This document shows, in pieces, positions 14,994 through 22,749 of a stretch of DNA of 64,000 bases. Position 1 is the first letter of the stretch, and each line of letters opens with the position of its first letter. A program made the position numbers and the translations under genes. The notes beneath the pieces were generated by a model that made no database searches, was not told where the DNA came from, and saw only the letters and a list, made by a program, of their open reading frames with translations. Origin of the DNA: Thiocystis violascens DSM 198 (lineage in GTDB: Bacteria; Pseudomonadota; Gammaproteobacteria; Chromatiales; Chromatiaceae); contig NC_018012.1 of NCBI RefSeq assembly GCF_000227745.2, positions 4,213,412 through 4,277,411 of the forward strand, written 5' to 3'.

Positions 14994-16205
14994 CAGGGCG
15001 AGCGCGTTTAAATTCTCAGCCGAACACCACCTTAGCGCGGTAGCCGTCGTTCCACGCGGCCTTGCGGCGCTTCTTGGCCAAGCTGATCGCCGACCCCTCC
15101 TGATCGAACAGGTTCATGCTCAGGTGGTGCACCGAGGTCATGATGGCGGGGGCCTGGCCCTTGCGGATGCGGCTGGCATCGTCACCGAAGATCACGTCCA
15201 GGCGCCAGTGCAGGCGGTTTTCCACGCCCCAGTGCTCGCGCACGGCGTGGGCGAAACGGGCGGCCTCGGGCGCCATGGCGTTGATGAAGTACCGGCGCTC
15301 AAGGCTTTCCTGGCCGTTGCTAACACAGGCGCGCTCGACCATCCCGATGCTGCGCAAGCCGGCCCACCGGGCCACGTTGGGCAGGGTCCGCAGATCGTCG
15401 GTGATCCAGTAACGGCGCACCTCCATCTGACCATGATCTTTGTCCAGTTCCTCCGTGAAGTCAGCCTGGACATGGGCAAAATCAGCCTGCTGCGCGACGC
15501 TCCAATAGTCTTCAACGGCCTCCTGCAGGGTGCTCTGGTTGCCCTTCAGACCCAGGACATCATCAGCGCCTTGCGCGATGATCTGAGCCGCGATCGCGGT
15601 CTGGCAGCCCATGGCATCAATGGTCACTAAACAACCACGCAGTTCCAGCAGTTCCAGCAACTTGGGGATGGCCGTGATCTCATTGGACTTCTCGCGCGTC
15701 GCCTCCTGGCCCAACACGAGGCGATTGTGACAGGCCCAGGCACTGACCATCTGCAACGGCGAACGCCCCCGCCGGCGGTCACGCGAACCGCGTGCCGTCT
15801 TCCCGTCGACGGCGACCACCTCCCCGTCCGTCATCTCGGCGATCGACTGGGTCCAACTCAACAAACACGCCTGAAATCCCTTCGGGGAGAGACGCGCGAT
15901 CACGTTCGCAACGCAGTCATGGGAAGGCACGCCATTTTCAAAGGGGGCAAACTGACGCAACCAATCCGGCTTTTCGTGCCCGAACTCCTCAATGGCCTCC
16001 CAACCGTTCGCCCCGCTGACGACCGCTGCAGATCGTCAACAGCACAAGATCGGCTAGGGCATGCCGCTTGTGACGCTCGATCCGGGGACCTTCCGGGACG
16101 CAAAATGCTCAAGAAAGCTGGCTGACATGAGAAACTCCGACAGTCGTTTCTCGCGAGCATCCGTCAACTACCCGAAAAACGGAATGTTTAAACGCGTTCG
16201 CCCTG
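14994..16205 (-). mobile_element. ISAs1-family insertion sequence, decayed
   Basis: The ends are CAGGGCGAGCGCGTTTAAA (from 14994) and its near complement ending at 16205, typical ISAs1 termini. Flanks TCGTGAGACC (14984-14993) and TCGCGAGACC (16206-16215) form a 10-bp target duplication with one mismatch, which suggests an older insertion. Length is 1212 bp. The transposase gene is frameshifted. Confidence 0.85.
15016..16128 (-). pseudogene. ISAs1-family transposase with two compensating frameshifts
   Basis: The main frame (15016-15960 and upstream to about 16030) encodes most of an ISAs1 transposase: VAVDGKTARGSRDRRRGRSP, KSNEITAIPKLLELLELRG, TIDAMGCQTAIAAQIIAQGA, DDVLGLKGNQSTLQ and HWGVENRLHWRLDVIFGDDA. 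The N-terminus MSASFLEHFASRKVP starts at 16128 in the same frame. Between them, about 16033-16078, the sequence RIERHKRHALADLVLLTIC is in a different frame, so one base is lost near 16080 and one gained near 16030. In the main frame this stretch has TAG and TGA, so no full protein can be made. Confidence 0.82.
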
Positions 16206-16231
16206 TCGCGAGACCTGACTCTTTTCCCATC

Positions 16232-16972
16232 TTATGGCCGCAATGTTATATTTGACACTTTTATTTCTGGGGCAGAGGTTTCAAAAAATCCTTTTGTGAA
16301 ATGCAAATGTTCAATAAGTAATTCTAAACCATCTTTGGCCAGATTTGTATTTGCACAGGGGCCAATTCTAATCGAATTAATGAATTCTGGTTTAATTTCG
16401 TACTCCACATAAGGAATAATTGTGTTTCCTTTTGTCCTGAATTTCAAGTCTTTAGAGTTGGTCCAGCATGCCTTTAGTAGCCTGTGTTCGCTTTCTTCAA
16501 AAAAACCTTCATTTTTAAAAGTTGAAATTGTGCGCCATACCCTTAATCTAATTTGTTCGTTTTTTCCATGGGTTGATTCACTATAAAAATCTGCCACTTC
16601 GCGAAGCAGTTTCTCGGATAATTCCTTTTTATCTGTATCTTTATATACGCAGGCGTACAACTCATCACTTACGTCTGGCAATTCAAATTCAATGCAGTAG
16701 CCTCCATCTTTTGGGCAGTATCCTCTCCACTGACTTAATTTATTTTCGTCACGGGAAAAAGAACCAACAAATGTTCTGAGAGATGTAGTGCGTTGATCGA
16801 TACATGAGTTTAGTAGAGGATTATAATCGTTGCCAAAAACAGCTCTAATTATTTCAATTCCTTCAGTCTGTTCATTAAAATCATTCATGTATTTTATTTC
16901 TGTAAGCCATAGTTTTTGATTTTCAAGAATAGATTTGAGAGCATTAACGTCTGTGTAGTGATACAGTTGCAT
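16232..16972 (-). CDS. DUF2971 family protein, AT-rich
   Basis: 246 residues beginning MQLYHYTDVNALKSILENQK, then LWLTEIKYMNDFNEQTEG, VGSFSRDENKLSQWRGYC and DGGYCIEFEL. These are the hallmarks of DUF2971, a family with an ADP-ribosyltransferase-like N-terminal pattern (YHYT...L...NDPxE...SFS) often seen in defence islands; no activity is proven for this member. Base composition is far lower in GC than all neighbours, so it was acquired from elsewhere. It is sandwiched between an ISAs1-like element (ending 16205) and an IS701-like element (starting 17023), which may have carried or trapped it. Confidence 0.8.
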   Translation of the reverse strand: MQLYHYTDVNALKSILENQKLWLTEIKYMNDFNEQTEGIEIIRAVFGNDYNPLLNSCIDQRTTSLRTFVGSFSRDENKLSQWRGYCPKDGGYCIEFELPDVSDELYACVYKDTDKKELSEKLLREVADFYSESTHGKNEQIRLRVWRTISTFKNEGFFEESEHRLLKACWTNSKDLKFRTKGNTIIPYVEYEIKPEFINSIRIGPCANTNLAKDGLELLIEHLHFTKGFFETSAPEIKVSNITLRP

Positions 16973-17022
16973 TTTTAATATAGATGTTGTAAAGGAGGCA
17001 TCAATTTTAATGGAATGTTTAA

Positions 17023-17138
17023 TTCTACTTTGTTACTTTAATTCAAACGCATTGACTATCCCGTCGCGGTCAGCTTGTAATTCTACTTTGTTACTTTAAT
17101 TCAAACGCATTGACTATCCCGTCGCGGTCAGCTTGTAA
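17023..17138. repeat. 58-bp tandem duplication at the IS701 left end
   Basis: 17023-17080 and 17081-17138 are identical. Each unit spans the terminal inverted repeat plus the last eight codons of the transposase (the TAG stop is at 17114-17116 in the inner copy). The element thus has two possible left ends in direct orientation. Confidence 0.92.
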
Positions 17139-18487
17139 TAACGCTCGATATCCTTGCGCCTTTGCTCATGCCTGACCCGCATTTGCTGGATTCTTTTTTC
17201 GACCGCATCCGGATCGTTGAGTAGTAAAGCGATGATGAGAAGCCGAAGATCACGGCAACTCACCAATGGATAATCGGTTTTGTGCAAAAGACGCTCTTTA
17301 ACAATAAAGGACAGCGACAACATCACCAGCGCCATATGGTGGTGCCAGGCATTCCATTTTCTGACTTGATAATCTGACATTCCTAATTCGCTTTTGGCTT
17401 CTTGAAATGCCCGTTCAACCCAATAGCGCTGTGCTTGCATGTAAGCCAGCCTTTCGATCGGGGTGCTCCGATAATCGACATTACTGAGTGAGTATTTGAT
17501 CTTGTTGTCCGCGTGATTTCGGCTGATGACCAATACCCGCTCGGTCACGCGCTCCGACTTGCCATCCCAAACCCACACGGGAGCGGTATGAACGGACAGC
17601 GTGATCGGCCCTTTGGCCCCATTGCGAACGGCCATCGTGCGCCATTGGAAAGGATAAAGATGGTCGGCATACCATCTCACTTGCGTGGGGTCGCGATCAG
17701 CTTGAAGTTTGGTTGGCTTTCGTCCTCGCCCAGCGGATTCCGGAACCGATAGAATGGGTTTGAGGGGATAGATCATCTGATCGCAATGAACATCAAGCAG
17801 AAAATTTAACCCTATGTTATCTAAAGAAACACCAAGCTCTAACCCGTGTCCGTACAGGCCATCACCGCCCACCCAACCAATGTCTACGCCCGCCGCCAGA
17901 TCGGATTGAATCATCTCCAGTGCGAGTTCGATCTTCGTTTTAAACTGACGTGCCTCTTCAGGAATACCCGCTTGGTCACATCGCTTTAAATCAGCGGTCC
18001 AGGACGTTGGAAGGAACAACCGCTCATTAATTAACGTGCTCTGTGATTCCCAAACTAAGCTGGCATAAACGCCCACCTGGCAATTCTCAACCTTACCAAT
18101 GACACCGGCATATTGCCGCGCGACGCCAACGGAATACTTGCCTTTCTTGAGATGCGCTGACTCATCAATGATGTAGCCGACATCCCGACCGCGATAATTC
18201 GGCTGATTCGCATACAGACTTGAGGTGTCTTGGGCGATCGCACCGATGAGGTTTCCCGCCGACCACGGTGAATCTGTGATGAACTGTTGGATCCGTTGAT
18301 AACCATCACCACCGGACACATCAATTTCTTCGTTGATGCGTTCGAGATTCCGTTTTCCGGCTTCAGTTTTGAGAAGACCCATGATGTAAGCTCGACTCAG
18401 TTCATGACCATCAGCTGTTTCGTTTTGAAAAAATTCGTGATAATCCTCCAGATGAGCGGAGAGGTTACCAACCATGTTTTTTAACAT
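17114..18487 (-). CDS. IS701-family (SRSO17-type) transposase
   Basis: 457 residues with an intact frame. Recognisable features: YHEFFQNETADGHELSRAYI at the start, GYIIDESAHLKKGKYSVGVA (first catalytic aspartate region), QVGVYASLVWESQSTLINER, GWVGGDGLYGHGLELGVSL (second aspartate) and RYWVERAFQEAKSELGMSDY (catalytic glutamate). This is the DDE_5 group of cut-and-paste enzymes. Its upstream region is interrupted 17 bp before the ATG by another insertion sequence, which may remove its promoter. Confidence 0.88.
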   Translation of the reverse strand: MLKNMVGNLSAHLEDYHEFFQNETADGHELSRAYIMGLLKTEAGKRNLERINEEIDVSGGDGYQRIQQFITDSPWSAGNLIGAIAQDTSSLYANQPNYRGRDVGYIIDESAHLKKGKYSVGVARQYAGVIGKVENCQVGVYASLVWESQSTLINERLFLPTSWTADLKRCDQAGIPEEARQFKTKIELALEMIQSDLAAGVDIGWVGGDGLYGHGLELGVSLDNIGLNFLLDVHCDQMIYPLKPILSVPESAGRGRKPTKLQADRDPTQVRWYADHLYPFQWRTMAVRNGAKGPITLSVHTAPVWVWDGKSERVTERVLVISRNHADNKIKYSLSNVDYRSTPIERLAYMQAQRYWVERAFQEAKSELGMSDYQVRKWNAWHHHMALVMLSLSFIVKERLLHKTDYPLVSCRDLRLLIIALLLNDPDAVEKRIQQMRVRHEQRRKDIERYYKLTATG

Positions 18488-18504
18488 CGCATCGGTTTCG
18501 CTAC

Positions 18505-19799
18505 CAGGGCAATCGCATCAAGCGCTGCTAACATTAGCGGGTACCGATGTATCAGCGTCGCCCTTCCTCTGAGGCGACTCGAAGAGCAATTTCGACAGGT
18601 AGGACTCGTCCCAACCGGCTTTCAAGCGTTTGTTCTGGATGCCGAGCTTGGTGCCGTCATTCTTGAGGCGCGAGAGGGCGAGGTGACGCAGGACGGCAAG
18701 ATTCTCGCGCGCCACCGGATCGCGGACACGGCACTCATCCTCACGAAAGGCGATATCGAGATTCCAATGCAACCCGTTTTCGATGCCCCAGTGACCGCGT
18801 ACTGCGTGGGCAAAGCGCGCGGCGCTGGTGCCGATGCTGCCAATGAAATAGCGGGTCTCGACCGAGACCTTGCCGGCGACCTCACGGCGCGATTCAACCA
18901 TGCCGATCATGTTCATTGCCTCCCACGAGGCGCTGTGCGGCACGCCGGAAAGATCGCCCAAGGTTTGGTAGCGACGGGTTTCGAGACGACCATGCCCTCG
19001 CTCGACGGTTTCGAGGAATGCCGAATCGACACCGGCGTAGCCTCTGGCGTCGGCGTCGATGAACGCCTCCTCGACCTCGGCGGCCAGCGTTTCCTGGTTG
19101 CCTTTGAGCGCGAGCACATAGTCCCCTCCCTGGTGGATGATCTGCGCGGCAATCTTGGTCTGGCAGCCCATGGCGTCGATGGTGACGATGCAGCCCTCCA
19201 GCTTCAGCCACTCCAGCAGACGTGGAATGGCCGTGATCTCATTGGATTTGGCGTCGGTGGCGACCTGTCCGAGCACCACCCGATTGGCCGTCGCCCAGGC
19301 ACTGACCAGGTGCAACGCCGCCAAGCCCTTGCCGCGGCTGTGGGAGCGGCGCAGGGTCTTGCCATCGACGGCAATGATCTCTTCGGGGATCAGTTCGGCC
19401 ACCGACGCGCTCCATTGGCGAAAGCAGGCGGCAAACTGTGCGGGATCGATGAGCGCAAACACCCGCCCGAAGGTGTCGTGCGACGGAATGCCCGCGGGCA
19501 GTTTCAGAAACGTGCGCAGCCACGCCTCCTTGGCCTGTCCGAACGTCTCGACACCCACCCAACCGTCGGCGCCACTGAAGGACGCCGCGATGGTGATCAC
19601 GATCATCTCACTTAAGAGGTGCCGTCGTTGGATCGCGCTGCGCGGCTCGTCCAGCGGGGCAAAATGGTGCGCAATCGATCGCTCCACACTCAAGTCGCAC
19701 ATCGGCGAGATCTCCCCAAGATTCTAAAGACTCAAATCATTGGGGCCGCAGTACGGATTGTCTAACAGTATGCGCTAATGCGTTGATGCGATTGCCCTG
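18505..19799 (-). mobile_element. ISAs1-family insertion sequence nested in the IS701 element
   Basis: Perfect 17-bp inverted ends CAGGGCAATCGCATCAA (18505-18521 and complement ending 19799) and a perfect 10-bp target duplication GTTTCGCTAC (18495-18504 and 19800-19809). Length is 1295 bp. The perfect duplication and intact gene indicate recent arrival, after the IS701 insertion. Confidence 0.93.
18518..19702 (-). CDS. ISAs1-family transposase
   Basis: 394 residues with the complete family order: N-terminal DDE_Tnp_1-associated domain (SGADGWVGVETFGQAKEAWL, GIPSHDTFGRVFALIDP), catalytic blocks IIAVDGKTLRRSHSRGKG, KSNEITAIPRLLEWLKLEG, TIDAMGCQTKIAAQIIHQGG and DYVLALKGNQETLAAEVEE, then HWGIENGLHWNLDIAFREDE. 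It is clearly related to, but distinct from, the decayed copy at 15016-16128. The frame is intact, so the element may be mobile. Confidence 0.92.
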   Translation of the reverse strand: MCDLSVERSIAHHFAPLDEPRSAIQRRHLLSEMIVITIAASFSGADGWVGVETFGQAKEAWLRTFLKLPAGIPSHDTFGRVFALIDPAQFAACFRQWSASVAELIPEEIIAVDGKTLRRSHSRGKGLAALHLVSAWATANRVVLGQVATDAKSNEITAIPRLLEWLKLEGCIVTIDAMGCQTKIAAQIIHQGGDYVLALKGNQETLAAEVEEAFIDADARGYAGVDSAFLETVERGHGRLETRRYQTLGDLSGVPHSASWEAMNMIGMVESRREVAGKVSVETRYFIGSIGTSAARFAHAVRGHWGIENGLHWNLDIAFREDECRVRDPVARENLAVLRHLALSRLKNDGTKLGIQNKRLKAGWDESYLSKLLFESPQRKGDADTSVPANVSSA

Positions 19800-19937
19800 G
19801 TTTCGCTACCAATCGCGTTAGCCATGATCTGCCATTTCCAAATAAAATTTTCCCTGAAAATAATATTTGAAAATCATAAGCTTATGTCAAGCTAACAAAG
19901 TAGAATTAAAGCGGTCCTGCTGGTACGGCCTGACAGA

Positions 19938-21500
19938 CTAAGCCATATCATTACCCACAACTCGCGTCGACGGAGCGTTGAGCTTGGAGCGCCAGCACAA
20001 AGTCAGCCGCCCGCTGAAGCCCGATCCAGAGGGTTTTAGGACCCGGAAAGCCATCGCTTTTGCGATTGAGGAAACCGCCCAAGGTGGCGACCAGGCGCAC
20101 CATGGTATCGAGAGAGGGCGGTTCAGCGGGGGGTGCTTTTCGCTGGGTGACGAGATAGACCGCCTTCCATTCGGCCTCGTCAAAGACGACATCGCACGGC
20201 ATCTCCGGACAGTCGCGCCCGCGTCGCGTGAGGAACAGGACGCGCCAGGCAATGATCAGATAGAACGCGATCGCTGGCTCCAGGCGGGCGCGCTTTTCGA
20301 GTTGTAATTCTTCAATGCGACAGCCGCTTTTCAAAATCTTGAAAAACACCTCGATCTGCCAGCGGCACAGATACCAAGCCAGTTTTTCAAGGGCTTGCGC
20401 AGGGGTCTCGACGGTGAGGTTGGTCAGCAATAACCAGTCGAGCGGGTCTTCGTCGGCCGGTGGATTCACCTCGGTGGCCAGCAACGCGGTCACCGTGACA
20501 TCCGCCAGGGTGCGATCGGGTCGCCACGGCGCCTTCAGGGTGACGCGCACCACTTTGATCTGTTGCTCGACGGTGCGAGCGCGGCGCCCGCGCGCGGGCG
20601 GACGCTCAAAGGTGACCTCGGTCAGCACCGCCGCCTCATCGAGCGCCGCGCGCAGCTTGCGCCCATCGGCCAGCAGGCGGTCATGATATTGACCACGGAT
20701 CAGCCAGTCGGCACCCTGCTCCGGACAAGGCGCTTCGACAAACAGATCATAGAGGTCGCCCTCCCGGTCGGCCAGGTACGTCAACCGCGTGTCAGGCAGC
20801 TGCTCGGCCAGCGCATTGACGCGGGCAAAGCCATCAACCCAGCGCACGCTCTCCTTCTCCTCCAAGGGGCGATGCGGCCCCTTCGATTGCCCGAGACTGC
20901 CCGGTTCACGCGCCCAACTGTGGAGATCCAGCAGACCCAACGGAACGCGCTCGGGTGTGACCGCCAAGGTGGGATGCAAGTACATCCCCCAGCGACGCTC
21001 ATAATTCAGCGGCCCCAGATCCGCGATCAGTGCCTTCTTGGTCGTGAAATCAAGCTCGGTCGTATCCTGGATGCACAACACCCGCGGATGCGCGCGCAGC
21101 CGTGCTTCGGTGCAGGCGAGATGGGGCGCGAGCACACGCTCGGCGGTGACCTTCGCCTGGTCGAACAGGCGGTAAGCGGCGCGGGTCTCGCCCCAACCGC
21201 CGCACGCCGTAGGAATGCTCACCGTCGGTTTCGTGCCGAGCTTCTCCAGCACGCGGCGCGCGCGCCGATTGAGACGCTGGTCGCCAAGGTCGATGCTCGC
21301 AAATTCGCTGGCCAGTGCGCTCATGACAACCCCTTGGTCTTGGTTTGCACACCACAGCTGCCTGCCTCATCGTGCACCTGCAACATCGGTCTCAGCCCCT
21401 ATCGATTTAAAGGGAGCGAATGTCACACGCGACTGGGCTTGATGTCCAGCCTCGCCAGCGTCAGCCCGCTGTCGAGATATGGGTAATGCTATGTGACTAG
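19938..21500 (-). mobile_element. IS4-family (IS50-like group) insertion sequence, ends approximate
   Basis: The transposase gene is bordered by imperfect inverted ends: CTAAGCCATATCATTACCC on the left (19938-19956) and a related sequence containing ATAGCATTACCC inverted on the right (about 21481-21500). No target duplication could be matched, so the exact ends are uncertain. Confidence 0.55.
19951..21324 (-). CDS. IS4-family transposase (Tn5/IS50-like group)
   Basis: 457 residues. The N-terminal domain (SEFASIDLGDQRLNRRARRV) is the Tn5-type DNA-binding region, followed by CIQDTTELDFTTKKALIADL (first catalytic aspartate), LTYLADREGDLYDLFVEA (second aspartate with the YREGD-like block) and CRWQIEVFFKILKSGCRIEE, the Y-(2)-R-(3)-E-(6)-K signature with the catalytic glutamate. 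C-terminal tail: TLGGFLNRKSDGFPGPKTLW. The frame is intact. Its stop codon lies inside the left inverted end. Confidence 0.88.
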   Translation of the reverse strand: MSALASEFASIDLGDQRLNRRARRVLEKLGTKPTVSIPTACGGWGETRAAYRLFDQAKVTAERVLAPHLACTEARLRAHPRVLCIQDTTELDFTTKKALIADLGPLNYERRWGMYLHPTLAVTPERVPLGLLDLHSWAREPGSLGQSKGPHRPLEEKESVRWVDGFARVNALAEQLPDTRLTYLADREGDLYDLFVEAPCPEQGADWLIRGQYHDRLLADGRKLRAALDEAAVLTEVTFERPPARGRRARTVEQQIKVVRVTLKAPWRPDRTLADVTVTALLATEVNPPADEDPLDWLLLTNLTVETPAQALEKLAWYLCRWQIEVFFKILKSGCRIEELQLEKRARLEPAIAFYLIIAWRVLFLTRRGRDCPEMPCDVVFDEAEWKAVYLVTQRKAPPAEPPSLDTMVRLVATLGGFLNRKSDGFPGPKTLWIGLQRAADFVLALQAQRSVDASCG

Positions 21501-21532
21501 CCTTCGTGCATGGACACCGTAGAGATCCCGTC

Positions 21533-21742
21533 ATGCCTGATTTGAGCCGTATTACTCTCGACCCGGACATTTGCCATGGCAAACCCTGCATCCGCCATCT
21601 GCGCTGGCCGGTGGAGGTGATCCTCGACCTCGTGTCCGCTGGCATGGGCTGGGATGAGATCCTGGCCGATCATCCGGAATTGGAGCGTGACGACATCCTG
21701 GCCTGTCTGCACTATGCCTGCCTGCCTGCTGGTGTCTGGTGA
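21533..21742 (+). CDS. DUF433 protein, orphan antitoxin-like
   Basis: 69 residues. LDPDICHGKPCIRHLRWPVE and LVSAGMGWDEILADHPELER are the DUF433 (VapB45-like) signature, with DDILACLHYA at the end. The ATG at 21533 follows AGAGAT. DUF433 proteins usually pair with a PIN-like DUF5615 toxin encoded just downstream; here the next 190 bp hold no such gene, so it is an orphan or the remaining half of a broken pair. It starts only about 30 bp after the IS4-like element. Confidence 0.75.
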   Translation: MPDLSRITLDPDICHGKPCIRHLRWPVEVILDLVSAGMGWDEILADHPELERDDILACLHYACLPAGVW

Positions 21743-21788
21743 GCCGCTGCGACGCGTGGCCTGATGAGCGTCCTTTGCGATGTCTGAG

Positions 21789-21892
21789 GCGGGACGGGGT
21801 ATATTCACCCCGTCCCGCACGTTTATCGGCCGCCAACCGTTGCCGCCGCACCTGTGGAGAAACGTTCCGGACGGGGTGAATACCCCGTCCGG
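21789..21892. repeat. Two related palindromes
   Basis: GCGGGACGGGGT-ATATTC-ACCCCGTCCCGC at 21789-21818 and CCGGACGGGGT-GAAT-ACCCCGTCCGG at 21867-21892. Both share the core GGACGGGGT/ACCCCGTCC but in swapped loop orientation (ATATTC against GAAT). They lie between two converging genes and may be terminators without T-tracts, or protein-binding sites. Confidence 0.75.
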
Positions 21893-21934
21893 CCTGATGT
21901 CGATCTACTGTGTGAACTTGAATTTTCAACTGGC

Positions 21935-22279
21935 CTACTGCGCCAAGGCCAATCCCAGAAGATCTGCGATCGCGGATTCGATTGCGGCGAATTCCTGAGA
22001 CGACACCCTGCCGACGGACGCTCGAATACGTTCCCGTTTCACGGCCATGAGCTTATCCGTCATTGCCCAGGACGCTCGGACAGCGTCTCCGTATGGAAGA
22101 CTAACCGGAACGCGGTAGGGCAGGGTCTCTTGGTGACTGGTAAAGGGACAGACGAGGATAGAGTCCGGACCGTCGGCGCCAATATACTTGTCGGCCTGGA
22201 CGACCAGCCAGGGTCTTGGCTTACCGTAGTCGCCCGCTGCCGCCGCGAGCACGATATCCCCACGCCTTATGTCTCCCAC
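21935..22279 (-). CDS. PemK/MazF-type toxin
   Basis: 114 residues. It starts MGDIRRGDIVLAAAAGDYGK and continues PRPWLVVQADKYIGADGPDS, the PemK/MazF fold signature (GDIV...GK.RPxLVVQ), then ILVCPFTSHQETLPYRVPVS. Expected to be an endoribonuclease. It overlaps the upstream antitoxin gene by 13 bp and is therefore translated with it. Unlike the pair at 12094-12686, both genes of this pair are intact. Confidence 0.85.
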   Translation of the reverse strand: MGDIRRGDIVLAAAAGDYGKPRPWLVVQADKYIGADGPDSILVCPFTSHQETLPYRVPVSLPYGDAVRASWAMTDKLMAVKRERIRASVGRVSSQEFAAIESAIADLLGLALAQ

Positions 22280-22476
22280 GGGTGGTCCTTCAACACATCC
22301 GCTTGCAGCCTTTCGATCTCTGCATCGGCTTCGGCATCGCTCGCGAACGGTTCAGATGCGACGATGCACCGCAGGGCCTCCTCAACCACAAGCCGCAAGG
22401 GAACGCCGCGCGCCCGAGCGATCGCTTGAACCTGCCGTTGCAGGTCGTCGGGGATACTGGCGTGAAGTGTAGCCAT
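22267..22476 (-). CDS. Antitoxin of a PemK-type pair
   Basis: 69 residues. MATLHASIPDDLQRQVQAIA is a ribbon-helix-helix-like start (one strand then two helices), with an acidic tail (ASDAEADAEIERLQADVLKD) that would wrap the toxin. The gene precedes the toxin in the normal order and overlaps it. The antitoxin probably also represses its own promoter (family knowledge). Confidence 0.78.
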   Translation of the reverse strand: MATLHASIPDDLQRQVQAIARARGVPLRLVVEEALRCIVASEPFASDAEADAEIERLQADVLKDHPWET

Positions 22477-22749
22477 AAAAGAGCCTTGTCTTGCATGGAC
22501 GAGCGTTTATCGTAGCCTGTCACTCACGTTCAGTGATAGCCCACGAGGCACACGGAGACCGAGGAGGCAAAGAGTCTCGCGTTGTAACATCACGGGTCTG
22601 GAGGGAGATTTGATGCCGCTCATCGACTCCTCGCCACCTATCGGTTTTCCCGAACCAGTAGGAACGCGCACTTGGAGCTGCGTAGTCAGGCCATCCCGGC
22701 CTGGTTCTCCAGGGCTGGAAGCCCTGGCTACGCTGACGTGAGGGGTGAC

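Larger units (their letters stand above)
17023..19905 (-). mobile_element. IS701-family insertion sequence, interrupted by a second element
   Basis: Ends TTCTACTTTGTTA (17023) and its complement ending at 19905, flanked by TTAA on both sides (17019-17022 and 19906-19909), a 4-bp duplication fitting the family. The transposase gene 17114-18487 is intact, but the stretch upstream of it is split by an ISAs1-family element (18505-19799). The left end carries a 58-bp tandem duplication. The IS701 element itself is about 1.6 kb without the insert. Confidence 0.82.

Noticed and set aside
17010..17080. Plus-strand AAAGGAGG plus ATG reading into the IS701 element
   Set aside because: When the element is removed the frame ends after 14 codons, so it is probably not a gene.
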